Assembly: GCF_024539815.1 (NCBI RefSeq)
Contig: NZ_JAHHIU010000089.1
Coordinates: 1-64,000, forward strand
Direction of reading: 5' to 3'
DNA length: 64,000 bases
Source of the DNA: Streptomyces hayashii
GTDB lineage: Bacteria; Actinomycetota; Actinomycetes; Streptomycetales; Streptomycetaceae
This document shows, piece by piece, positions 30,190 through 38,235 of the stretch. How positions within the stretch are numbered: the stretch's first letter is position 1; each line of letters opens with the position of its first letter. The position numbers and the translations under genes were made by a program. Under the pieces are notes generated by a model, which did no database searches, was not told the origin of the DNA, and saw nothing but the letters and a program-made list of their open reading frames with translations.

Positions 30190-31019
30190 CAGCGCCCCCT
30201 CTGACCTGGCTCTACGTCCCGGGCGACCGCCCGCAGACCGTCACCAAGGCTCTCGCCTGCGGCGCCGACGTCGTCATCGTCGACCTGGAGGACGCGGTCG
30301 CCCCGGACCGCAAGGAGTACGCCCGCACCGCCACCGCCGAGCGTCTGAGCGAGCCCCAGCCGGTCCCCGTGCACGTGCGGGTCAACGCCCTGGACACCCC
30401 GTTCGCCGCGGCGGACCTGCGCACGCTGGCAGCCCTGCCCGGCGTCTGCGGCCTGCGCCTGCCCAAGGTGACGTCCCCGCACCAGATCACCCGAGTCGCC
30501 CGGACCACACAGCGGACCGAAGGCGGGGCCACCCCTCTTCACGCCCTCCTGGAGACGGCCCTGGGCGTCGAACACGCCTACGCCATCGCCTCCGCCCACC
30601 CCGCCCTGCGCGGTATCGCCCTCGGCGAGGCCGACCTCCGCGCCGACCTCGGCGTCCGTGCGGACGCCGGCCTCGACTGGTCCCGCTCCCGCGTGGTCGT
30701 CGCCGCGCGGGCCGCCGGCCTGGCGCCGCCGCCCCAGTCGGTCCACCCCGACATCCGGGACCTGGACGGCCTCGCCGTCAGCTGCGCCCACGGCCGCACC
30801 CTCGGCTTCCTGGGCCGCGCCGCCATCCACCCCGGCCAGCTCCCGATCATCGAACGGGCCTACCTGCCCACCCAGCAGGAACTGGAGGACGCCGAGACGA
30901 TCGTGAAGGCGGCGGCCACCGAGCAGGGCGCCCAGGCGCTCCCGGACGGCCGGTTCATCGACGCGGCCGTGGTGGCGGCGGCCCAGCGCACCCTGTCGCT
31001 GGCGGCCCGCGGCGGCTGA
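30186..31019 (+). CDS. CitE-like HpcH/HpaI-family CoA-ester lyase
   Basis: 277-residue TIM-barrel lyase. It begins LTWLYVPGDRPQTVTKAL and has the metal and substrate residues expected of the malyl-/citramalyl-CoA lyase group: VIVDLEDAVAPDRKEYAR (about 33-50), LLETALGVEHA (Glu near 123) and GEADLRADLG (about 145-154), then GRAAIHPGQLPIIE. It would split a 3-hydroxyacyl-CoA such as citramalyl-CoA into acetyl-CoA plus a keto acid. Starts at GTG 30186 within the stop of the CoA-transferase gene. Last gene of the operon, followed by a 14-bp-stem hairpin. Confidence 0.85.
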   Translation: MTAPPLTWLYVPGDRPQTVTKALACGADVVIVDLEDAVAPDRKEYARTATAERLSEPQPVPVHVRVNALDTPFAAADLRTLAALPGVCGLRLPKVTSPHQITRVARTTQRTEGGATPLHALLETALGVEHAYAIASAHPALRGIALGEADLRADLGVRADAGLDWSRSRVVVAARAAGLAPPPQSVHPDIRDLDGLAVSCAHGRTLGFLGRAAIHPGQLPIIERAYLPTQQELEDAETIVKAAATEQGAQALPDGRFIDAAVVAAAQRTLSLAARGG

Positions 31020-31036
31020 ACCCGCCCGCACACGAG

Positions 31037-31068
31037 CGAGGGCGCCCGGCAGAAGCCGGGCGCCCTCG
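31037..31068. terminator. strong bidirectional hairpin terminator
   Basis: CGAGGGCGCCCGGC and its exact complement flank an AGAA loop: 14 GC-rich pairs. It lies between the ends of the convergent CoA-lyase and lgt genes, so it can stop transcription from both sides. Confidence 0.88.
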
Positions 31069-31086
31069 TCGTCGTGCCGTCGGCCG

Positions 31087-32214
31087 TCAGGCCTTCTTGC
31101 CGGCCGACTCCGCTTCGTCCTTCTTCACGCCGCCCCCGGTGGACCCGGCCTCGGCGTCCTGCGCGACCTCGCCCTTCGTGTCGGCCGCGGCCCCGCTCCC
31201 GGCCTTCACGCCCGAGGGCTCCGCGGCAGCGGCGGACCCGGCCTCGGGGCCGGACTTCGCCGCGCCCTTCCCGGCGTCCCCGTCCGCGCTGTTCTCGGCG
31301 CTCTTGTCAGCGCTCTTGTCAGCGCTCTTCGCCTCGGCGTCGTCCTTCGGCTCGTCCTGGCCGTCGGTCCCGGCCCCGGCCGTGTCACCGGAGGCGTCCG
31401 CGCCCGGCTCGACGACCTCCTCGCGCCCGGGCCGCTTCTTCGCCGAGACGACGATGTACGTCACCGCGAGCAGGAAGACGACCAGCGCCGTCCAGTCGTT
31501 GAGCCGCAGGCCCAGGATGTGGTGGGCGTCGTCGACGCGCATGTACTCGATCCACGCGCGGCCCACGCAGTACGCGGCGACGTACAGGGCGAACGCCCGG
31601 CCGTGGCCCAGCTTGAAGCGACGGTCGGCCCAGATCACGAGAAGGGCGACGCCGACGCACCACAGCGACTCGTACAGGAAGGTCGGGTGGTAGTAGCCGG
31701 GCACCCGGCCGTCCGCGGAGGACGTGATGTGCAGGGCCCAGGGAAGGTCGGTCTCCTTGCCGTACAGCTCCTGGTTGAACCAGTTGCCCCAGCGGCCGAT
31801 CGCCTGCGCGAGGGCGATCCCGGGCGCGATGGCGTCGGCGTACGCGGGCAGCGGGATGCCCCGGCGACGGCAGCCGATCCAGGCCCCCACCGCGCCGAGC
31901 GCGATCGCGCCCCAGATGCCGAGGCCGCCCTCCCAGACCTTGAAGGCGTCCACCCAGTCACGGCCCGCGCTGAAGTACAGCTCGTAGTCCGTGATCACGT
32001 GGTAGAGCCGGCCGCCGACCAGCCCGAAGGGCACCGCCCAGACGGCGATGTCGGCCACCGTCCCGACCCGCCCGCCCCGGGCGACCCAGCGCCGGTTGCC
32101 GAGCCAGACCGCGACGAAGACGCCGATGATGATGCAGAACGCGTAGCCGCGCAGCGGTACGGGGCCGAGGTACAGCACCCCGTGCGACGGGCTGGGAATG
32201 TAGGCAAGTTCCAT
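31087..32214 (-). CDS. lgt: prolipoprotein diacylglyceryl transferase with long C-terminal tail
   Basis: 375-residue polytopic membrane enzyme that attaches diacylglycerol to the lipobox Cys of prelipoproteins. The Lgt signature GRWGNWFNQELYG is at about residues 138-150, and about seven membrane segments precede residue 260. The last 110 or so residues are a hydrophilic Ala/Asp/Lys/Ser tail with SADKSADKSAEN repeats. The repeats come from 12-base units around 31288-31330. Such tails are common in Streptomyces Lgt and vary in length. The start ATG 32214 has no strong ribosome-binding sequence. Confidence 0.95.
   Translation of the reverse strand: MELAYIPSPSHGVLYLGPVPLRGYAFCIIIGVFVAVWLGNRRWVARGGRVGTVADIAVWAVPFGLVGGRLYHVITDYELYFSAGRDWVDAFKVWEGGLGIWGAIALGAVGAWIGCRRRGIPLPAYADAIAPGIALAQAIGRWGNWFNQELYGKETDLPWALHITSSADGRVPGYYHPTFLYESLWCVGVALLVIWADRRFKLGHGRAFALYVAAYCVGRAWIEYMRVDDAHHILGLRLNDWTALVVFLLAVTYIVVSAKKRPGREEVVEPGADASGDTAGAGTDGQDEPKDDAEAKSADKSADKSAENSADGDAGKGAAKSGPEAGSAAAAEPSGVKAGSGAAADTKGEVAQDAEAGSTGGGVKKDEAESAGKKA
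31288..31330. repeat. 12-base tandem repeat inside lgt
   Basis: About three and a half copies of a unit close to GCGCTCTTGTCA, in frame, encode the SADK repeats of the Lgt tail. Copy number may differ between strains. Confidence 0.6.
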
Positions 32215-32309
32215 GGCAGGGTCGACGCTACCGTGCCGGGCCCGGCCGACGGCGGGCAGCCCGGCTACGGCTCCATAACGGGCGGGTGTGAAGAGGCCTT
32301 ACCCCCTCG

Positions 32310-33086
32310 TCACCCCTGGTCTGCCTCCTCCACCATCCGCTTCAGCTTCGCCGGTGTCATCGACTGGTCCTGGTAGATGTTCTTGCCGTTGAGCAACACC
32401 GTCGGGGTGCCGCCGAAGTGGCCGTTCTGGAAGGCCTGGTTGGACTTCACGACCCAGCTGTCGTGCGTGCCGTCCTGGACACAGGTGCGGAACGCGGGCG
32501 TGTCCAGCCCGTCGACCTTGCCCGCGAGCTCGATCAGCCGGCTGTTGTCGGCGTAGGCGTCCTTCGTCTCCTCCGGCTGGTTCTCATACAGCACGTCGTG
32601 GTACGCGGAGAACTTCCCGGCGTCCTGGGCGCAGGCCGCCGCGTTGGCCGCCCGGCGGGAGCCGCTGCCGCCCATGTTCCCGTCGATGAGGGTGGCCAGG
32701 TGGTACTCGACCTTGAGCTTTCCGGCGTTCGTCAGCCCGTGGACCGTGGGGCGGTACGCCGTCTCGAAGCCCTTGCAGGCCGGGCAGCGGAAGTCCTCCC
32801 ACACCGTGAGCGTGGACTTGGCGCCCTCCTTGCCGACGGGGATCGCCAGCGCGTCCTGGCCCAGCGCCCCGGAGGGCGCCACGACCGGCCCCGCCTTCTT
32901 CGCGCTGTCGTCCTTGCCGGAGTTCGCGGCGACGACGCCGATCACCGCGGCCAGACCGAGCACACAGACCACGCTCGCGCCGACGATCAGTGTGCGCCGC
33001 CGCCGCTCGGCGGCCTTCTGCTTCTCGCGCTCCGCCGCCAGCCGTTCGCGGGCGTTGCGCTTTCCGTCACGATTCTTCTCGCTCAC
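32310..33086 (-). CDS. membrane-anchored DsbA-like thiol-disulfide oxidoreductase
   Basis: 258-residue protein with a basic cytoplasmic N-terminus, one membrane anchor (about residues 33-56, TLIVGASVVCVLGLAAVIGV) and an extracellular thioredoxin/DsbA-fold domain. CPAC, following VWEDFR, is the active CxxC at about 105, and GGTPTVLLNGK supplies the cis-Pro. It likely forms or rearranges disulfides in exported proteins. GTG 33086 was chosen for the GGGGGT upstream; the in-frame extension to 33167 overlaps trpA. It follows trpA by 77 bases on the same strand. Confidence 0.88.
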   Translation of the reverse strand: MSEKNRDGKRNARERLAAEREKQKAAERRRRTLIVGASVVCVLGLAAVIGVVAANSGKDDSAKKAGPVVAPSGALGQDALAIPVGKEGAKSTLTVWEDFRCPACKGFETAYRPTVHGLTNAGKLKVEYHLATLIDGNMGGSGSRRAANAAACAQDAGKFSAYHDVLYENQPEETKDAYADNSRLIELAGKVDGLDTPAFRTCVQDGTHDSWVVKSNQAFQNGHFGGTPTVLLNGKNIYQDQSMTPAKLKRMVEEADQG

Positions 33087-33163
33087 ACCCCCAGAACGAA
33101 CCGGGGAGGCGCATTGCGCCTCCCCGACCCCAGGTCCACCCGTTCGGGTGACCGAACCTCTGG

Positions 33164-33982
33164 TCACGCCTGACGGCGCACGCCCTTCGCCAGCTCGCCC
33201 GCGAGCGCGCGGACCGCCTCGACCCCGGCCGCGTCGTCCGGCGCGTCCAGCATCCGCTTGACGAAGGCCGAGCCGACGATCACGCCGTCGGCGAAGCCGG
33301 CCACCTCGGCGGCCTGCCGGGCGTCGGAGACGCCGAGGCCGACGCAGACCGGCAGACCGGCGCCGGTGGCCCGGGTCCGCTCCACCAGGTCGTGGGCCTG
33401 CGCGCCCACCGACTCACGGGTGCCGGTCACGCCCATCAGCGAGGCCGCGTAGACGAAGCCGCTGCCTGCCCCGGTGATCTGCGCGAGGCGCGCGTCCTGG
33501 CTGCTGGGCGCCACGACGAAGACCGTCGCGAGACCGTGCTTGTCGGCGTGCTCCCTCCACAGCGCGGACTCCTGCACCGGCAGGTCGGGCAGGATGCAGC
33601 CCGCGCCGCCCGCCTCGGCCAGCTCGGCGGTGAAGCGCTCGACGCCGTAGCGGTCGATGGGGTTCCAGTACGTCATGACCAGGATCGGCTTGCCGGTGGC
33701 CTCGAACGCCTCCCGGACCGTGCGCATGACGTCGGCGATGCGCACCCCGCCGCGCAGGGCGATGTCGTCGGCGGTCTGGATGACCGGGCCGTCGAGGACG
33801 GGGTCGCTGTGCGGCAGACCGACCTCGACGACGTCCGCGCCGCCGTCCAGGACGGCCTTGATCGCCTCGATGCCGCCGTCCACCGTCGGGAAGCCGGCCG
33901 GGAGGTAGGCGATGAGCGCGGCCCGGCCCTCGGCCTTGGCGCCGGCGAGGGCGTCCGACAGCAGGTGGATGTTCCCGCTCAC
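33164..33982 (-). CDS. trpA: tryptophan synthase alpha chain
   Basis: 272-residue TIM-barrel subunit that splits indole-3-glycerol phosphate into indole and glyceraldehyde 3-phosphate. The catalytic Glu is in [11 protein letters not shown] and the second catalytic Asp in [14 protein letters not shown] 33982 overlaps the trpB stop (GTGA), giving translational coupling of the two subunits. Confidence 0.97.
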   Translation of the reverse strand: MSGNIHLLSDALAGAKAEGRAALIAYLPAGFPTVDGGIEAIKAVLDGGADVVEVGLPHSDPVLDGPVIQTADDIALRGGVRIADVMRTVREAFEATGKPILVMTYWNPIDRYGVERFTAELAEAGGAGCILPDLPVQESALWREHADKHGLATVFVVAPSSQDARLAQITGAGSGFVYAASLMGVTGTRESVGAQAHDLVERTRATGAGLPVCVGLGVSDARQAAEVAGFADGVIVGSAFVKRMLDAPDDAAGVEAVRALAGELAKGVRRQA

Positions 33983-35262
33983 TTGGCGTCCCCCTCGATC
34001 TCGGCGGTGTCGGCCGCGTCGGCGGCGACCTCGGCGTCGGTGTCGTACAGGCCGAAGTAACGGGCGGCCGTGTCCATGTCCTTGTCGCCGCGGCCGGACA
34101 GGTTGACGACGATCAGCCCGTCCTTGCCCAGCTCCCTGCCGACCTCCAGGGCGCCGGCCAGCGCGTGCGCGCTCTCGATGGCCGGGATGATCCCCTCGGT
34201 GCGCGACAGCAGACGCAGCGCCTGCATGGCCGCGTCGTCGGTGACCGCGCGGTACTCGCCGCGGCCGGTGTCCTTGAGGTAGGAGTGCTCGGGGCCGATG
34301 CCCGGGTAGTCCAGACCCGCCGAGATGGAGTAGGGCTCGGTGATCTGGCCCTCGTCGTCCTGCAGGACGTAGGAGCGCGAGCCGTGCAGGATGCCCGGCT
34401 CGCCCGCGGTGAGGGTCGCCGCGTGCTCGCCGGTCTCGATGCCGTGACCGGCCGGCTCGCAGCCGATGAGCCGGACTCCGGCGTCCGGGATGAAGGCGTG
34501 GAAGAGGCCGATGGCGTTGGAGCCGCCGCCGACGCAGGCGACGGCCGCGTCGGGCAGCCGGCCGGCGCGCTCCAGGATCTGGCGGCGGGCCTCGACGCCG
34601 ATGACGCGGTGGAAGTCGCGGACCATCGCCGGGAAGGGGTGCGGTCCGGCGACCGTGCCGAACAGGTAGTGCGTGCGGTCGACGTTGGCGACCCAGTCGC
34701 GGAACGCCTCGTTGATGGCGTCCTTCAGCGTGCGGCTGCCGGACTTCACGGCCACGACCTCGGCGCCCAGCATGCGCATGCGGGCCACGTTGAGGGCCTG
34801 GCGCTCGGTGTCGATCTCGCCCATGTAGATGGTGCACTCAAGTCCGAAGAGCGCGCAGGCGGTGGCCGTGGCGACGCCGTGCTGCCCCGCGCCGGTCTCG
34901 GCGATCACGCGGGTCTTGCCCATGCGCCGGGTGAGCAGCGCCTGGCCGAGCACGTTGTTGATCTTGTGGGAGCCGGTGTGGTTGAGGTCCTCGCGCTTGA
35001 GGAACACCCGGGCGCCGCCGGCGTGCTCGGCGAACCTCGGCACCTCGGTGAGGGAGCTGGGGCGGCCGGTGTAGTGGACGAGCAGGTCGTCGAGCTCGCG
35101 GGCGAACTCGGGGTCGTGCTTGGCCTTGTCGTACTCGACGGCGACCTCGTCCACGGCGGCGACGAGGGCCTCCGGGATGAACTTGCCGCCGAACGCGCCG
35201 AAGTAGCCCTCGGCGCTGGGCACCTGACCGTCGGGGTCGGGAATGAAGAACTCGCTGGGCAT
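33979..35262 (-). CDS. trpB: tryptophan synthase beta chain
   Basis: 427-residue PLP enzyme condensing indole with serine. The PLP Lys is in [14 protein letters not shown] (about residue 100), the phosphate-binding GGGSNAIG is near 245, and [12 protein letters not shown] is conserved. A small palindrome with CTCAC/GTGAG arms lies just upstream of the start (about 35270-35283) and may influence initiation. Confidence 0.97.
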   Translation of the reverse strand: MPSEFFIPDPDGQVPSAEGYFGAFGGKFIPEALVAAVDEVAVEYDKAKHDPEFARELDDLLVHYTGRPSSLTEVPRFAEHAGGARVFLKREDLNHTGSHKINNVLGQALLTRRMGKTRVIAETGAGQHGVATATACALFGLECTIYMGEIDTERQALNVARMRMLGAEVVAVKSGSRTLKDAINEAFRDWVANVDRTHYLFGTVAGPHPFPAMVRDFHRVIGVEARRQILERAGRLPDAAVACVGGGSNAIGLFHAFIPDAGVRLIGCEPAGHGIETGEHAATLTAGEPGILHGSRSYVLQDDEGQITEPYSISAGLDYPGIGPEHSYLKDTGRGEYRAVTDDAAMQALRLLSRTEGIIPAIESAHALAGALEVGRELGKDGLIVVNLSGRGDKDMDTAARYFGLYDTDAEVAADAADTAEIEGDAK

Positions 35263-35330
35263 GCGGAAACCTCACGGTGAGTTTGTGCAGAACACTGGTC
35301 GCCGTGGGGGCGGAGGGTCGTCGTGCGGCC

Positions 35331-35558
35331 TCAGGCCGTGTGCGGCCGGCCGCGCTCACGCGGCGGAGCCGCATGTCGGGACACTGCCCCGCGCCCCCGG
35401 TCAGGCCATCGCATGCCGTTGACCTGTCCGGGTTCGTCACCGATGACGTAGCGCACCCGACGACCGTGCACCCTGCGCGCCGGCGCGCGGCAGCCACGAG
35501 GACGGCAGCCGCGCGCGAGGCGGGCGTAGCGGTCCACGGTGGTCACGGTGACAGTCAT
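35331..35558 (-). CDS. trpM: TrpM-like small basic protein
   Basis: 75-residue Arg-rich peptide between trpC and trpB. In S. coelicolor a small gene in exactly this position, trpM, modulates tryptophan production and differentiation. Visible are two Gly-Cys pairs (RGCRPRGCRAP) and a conserved-looking block VRYVIGDEPGQVNGMRW. The GTG codons a few residues inside could be the true start, giving about 68 residues. Identification rests on position, size and composition. Confidence 0.7.
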   Translation of the reverse strand: MTVTVTTVDRYARLARGCRPRGCRAPARRVHGRRVRYVIGDEPGQVNGMRWPDRGRGAVSRHAAPPRERGRPHTA

Positions 35559-35580
35559 CGGCGTCTACCCTACCGGCCGC

Positions 35581-36390
35581 TCAGCCGCGGCCGTGGCGCA
35601 GTGCGGGGTGTTCGCCCGCCGCCACCAGGTCGGCGACCGCGGTCTTGGGGTCGCGGCCGGTCACCAGGGACTCGCCGACCAGGACCGCGTCGGCGCCGGC
35701 GTTGGCGTACGCGATGAGGTCGTGCGGGCCCCGCACCCCGGACTCGGCGATCTTGACGATGTGCGCCGGGATCTCGGGGGCCACCCGCTCGAAGGTGCCC
35801 CGGTCGACCTCCAGGGTCTTGAGGTTGCGCGCGTTGACGCCGATCACCTTGGCGCCCGCGTCGACCGCGCGGTCCACCTCGTCCTCGTCGTGGACCTCGA
35901 CGATCGGGGTGAGGCCGATGGACACCGCACGCTCGATCAGCGACTCCAGGGCCGACTGCTCCAGCGCGGCGACGATCAGCAGGGCGAGGTCGGCGCCGTA
36001 CGCGCGGGCCTCCCACAGCTGGTAGGAGGTGACGATGAAGTCCTTGCGCAGCACGGGGATGTCGACCCGCGCGCGGACCGCTTCGAGGTCGGCGAGCGAG
36101 CCGCCGAAGCGGCGCTGTTCGGTGAGGACGGAGATGACTGCGGCGCCGCCCGCCTCGTAGTCGGCGGCCAGGCCGGCCGGGTCGGCGATCGCGGCGAGCG
36201 CGCCCTTGGACGGGCTGGAGCGCTTGACCTCGCAGATCACCTTGACGCCGTCGCCCCGGAGCGCGGCCACGCCGTCCTTGGCGGCCGGGGCCTTCGCCGC
36301 GCGCTCCTTGAGCTCGTCGAGGCTGACGCGCGCCTGCCGCTCCGCGAGGTCGGCACGGACTCCGTCGATGATCTCGTCGAGCACACTCAC
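35581..36390 (-). CDS. trpC: indole-3-glycerol-phosphate synthase
   Basis: 269-residue TIM barrel closing the indole ring of CdRP. Conserved [11 protein letters not shown] (about 54-64), RKDFIV and GVNARNLKT are visible. The GTG 36390 start has GGAAGGGGG upstream; the frame is open farther but is not protein-like. First gene of the trpC-trpM-trpB-trpA run. Confidence 0.97.
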   Translation of the reverse strand: MSVLDEIIDGVRADLAERQARVSLDELKERAAKAPAAKDGVAALRGDGVKVICEVKRSSPSKGALAAIADPAGLAADYEAGGAAVISVLTEQRRFGGSLADLEAVRARVDIPVLRKDFIVTSYQLWEARAYGADLALLIVAALEQSALESLIERAVSIGLTPIVEVHDEDEVDRAVDAGAKVIGVNARNLKTLEVDRGTFERVAPEIPAHIVKIAESGVRGPHDLIAYANAGADAVLVGESLVTGRDPKTAVADLVAAGEHPALRHGRG

Positions 36391-36586
36391 GCGAGCGGCC
36401 CCCTTCCGATGCCTGAGAGACGGTGGACAGTTCCAGCGACCGGTGGAGAAAAAGGTGGTCACTGCGATGGTATCCGCAGGGAGGCGCAGGCCTCGCATCC
36501 GGTTGACGGCGATCCCTCCCCGCCCTCGCACCAGCTTCGCACGGCTGGGGCGGAAGGTGCCTCCATACTGCACGTTCGCCCGTCGA

Positions 36587-37021
36587 TCAAGGATGCAGCC
36601 AGCCACCGAAGGGCAGGTTCCGGACGACGGTGAAGATCAGCAGCGAAGCGCCCAGCGTCCACAGCCGCGCCGAGGTGAGGTCGACGCGCACAGGCCGTCC
36701 GCGCGCCACGCGGATCACCCATACGGTCCACACCACAGCGAAGCCCAGATAGGCGACGACGGCCATCGCGTTGTCCTGGAGGGCGGCCTGGAAGTGCCCG
36801 TGCGCGAAGGCGTGCGCGCTGCGCAGGCCGCCGCAGCCGGGACAGTACAGACCGGTCACGCGCAGCAGGGGGCAGACCGGATAGTGGCCGGGCTCGTTGG
36901 GATCGACGGCTGCCACGTACGCGAAGGCCGCGACGACGGCCACGAGGATCCCCGCGGGCACGGCCAGCCTGCCCGCTGCGGTCGGCGTCACGCGCCGGCT
37001 GTCGGCGTTCACGCCTCGCAT
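36587..37021 (-). CDS. DUF2752 membrane protein
   Basis: 144-residue membrane protein with three predicted helices. The DUF2752 hallmark is the [19 protein letters not shown] segment (about 50-68) with paired cysteines, probably metal-binding or redox-active at the membrane surface, followed by AHAFAHGH. The function of the family is unknown. Lies between trpC and the HGxxPAAW gene on the same strand. Confidence 0.85.
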   Translation of the reverse strand: MRGVNADSRRVTPTAAGRLAVPAGILVAVVAAFAYVAAVDPNEPGHYPVCPLLRVTGLYCPGCGGLRSAHAFAHGHFQAALQDNAMAVVAYLGFAVVWTVWVIRVARGRPVRVDLTSARLWTLGASLLIFTVVRNLPFGGWLHP

Positions 37022-37101
37022 TGTGCCTTGGCGGTGCGCCGCGCGCGCGAGGAGGGGCGGCCGGTCGGGCCCCGGCCGCCCCTCACGAAGTCATGCGGGA
37101 C

Positions 37102-37353
37102 TCAGCCCTCGACGCCGGCCGGCTTGGCGGTCGCCGAGACCTGGTGCACGGGGTGCGTCTCCTTCGGCTGGCCCAGACCGGCGGCGCGCATCGCCGCGCC
37201 GACGACGCCGCCGAGCGCCACGATCACCATGCCGGCCCAGAAGCCGATCGGCTCGGCCATCACCATGAACACGCCCGCGACCGTGAAACCGATGAAGACG
37301 ATGGTGACGCCGGTCCAGGCGGCCGGGGTGTGTCCGTGGCTGCTGCCCGCCAT
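37102..37353 (-). CDS. HGxxPAAW-motif small membrane protein
   Basis: 83-residue protein starting MAGSSHGHTPAAWTGV, the HGxxPAAW family of Actinobacteria. Two membrane helices follow, then a short cytoplasmic tail. The start has GAGGAG upstream. It is regularly found next to trp genes; its role is unknown. Confidence 0.85.
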   Translation of the reverse strand: MAGSSHGHTPAAWTGVTIVFIGFTVAGVFMVMAEPIGFWAGMVIVALGGVVGAAMRAAGLGQPKETHPVHQVSATAKPAGVEG

Positions 37354-37499
37354 GTCTTGCTCCTCGTTGCTGTCTCTGTGTCCGTCCGAGCCGGACGCTC
37401 GTCGTCCATTGTCCCGTACGCGCGGGCGCGCCGGACGCGGGGGTCGGGGTCCCGTCGAGTCTGATTCGCCACACCCGCGGTCGGGGAAGGGCGACCTGG

Positions 37500-38150
37500 T
37501 CAGGCCGGGTCCATCCCGGTCGGGTCCTCGCCGCGGTCCAGGGCCTTCCACATCTCCTCGGGCCGCTCGGGGTCGGCGGGGCGGGCCGTGCGCCGGGGGC
37601 GCGGGGCGCCGTCGCGCTCGTAGCGGCCGGACATGGCGGGCCACCGGCGGCCGTAGCGCAGGGCGAGCAGACCGGCGAGGAGGATCAGGGCGCCGCCCAC
37701 GGCCGCGGCGTAGGGCCATGCGGTGTGGCTGAACGAGGCCACGGCGGCCGAGGTGTCGCCGGTGGCCTTGGCGGCCTGCTCGTCGAGCGCGGCGCTGTCT
37801 CCGGCGCCGAGCAGGGCGGCGGCCATGATCCCCGCGCCGGAGAGCGCGAGCAGGGCGGAGACGGCGAGCCGGCCGGCCCGGCGGACCGCGAAGACGGCGA
37901 CGAGCGCGGCCAGGCCCACTATGGCGAGCGCCGCGGGCACGCCCGTGACGTCGCTGCCCCGGGCGGTCAGGGAGAAGGGGCCGCCGGCGACCGTCGCCGT
38001 GCCCTCGGACCAGCGCTGGCGGCTGGCCAGCAGGGTCACGGCCGAGCCCAGCGCGCCGCTCAGCAGGGCGACGGCGAGGCTTCGGCGGCTCGACCGGGCG
38101 GCGGCGGTTTCGGGACGTGGAGGAGGAACAGCAGCAGTCACGTACTCCAC
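37500..38150 (-). CDS. Trp biosynthesis-associated membrane protein
   Basis: 216-residue protein of the TIGR02234/Trp_oprn_chp family, with four transmembrane helices (about 25-42, 73-90, 97-115, 143-163) and an Arg/Pro-rich cytoplasmic C-terminus. The family is found with actinobacterial trp genes, but its activity is undefined. A strong hairpin (38158-38189) ends seven bases before its GTG start, so its expression may be uncoupled from trpE. Confidence 0.85.
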   Translation of the reverse strand: MEYVTAAVPPPRPETAAARSSRRSLAVALLSGALGSAVTLLASRQRWSEGTATVAGGPFSLTARGSDVTGVPAALAIVGLAALVAVFAVRRAGRLAVSALLALSGAGIMAAALLGAGDSAALDEQAAKATGDTSAAVASFSHTAWPYAAAVGGALILLAGLLALRYGRRWPAMSGRYERDGAPRPRRTARPADPERPEEMWKALDRGEDPTGMDPA

Positions 38151-38157
38151 TATCGCC

Positions 38158-38189
38158 TGAACCCCGGGCGAACCGGCACCCGGGGTTCA
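38158..38189. terminator. hairpin between trpE and the Trp-associated gene
   Basis: TGAACCCCGGG and its exact complement form an 11-pair stem with a ten-base loop. It lies after the trpE stop and directly before the start of the next gene on the minus strand. It can be a terminator of trpE or a structure covering the next gene's ribosome-binding region. Confidence 0.75.
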
Positions 38190-38235
38190 CGTGAGACGCG
38201 TCCTATCTCCGCCGGACCGTGCGCGAAGCGCCCTG

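Noticed and set aside
35263..36586. trp leader peptide or T-box ahead of trpC or trpB
   Set aside because: No run of Trp codons followed by alternative stems and no T-box-like bulge sequence was found.
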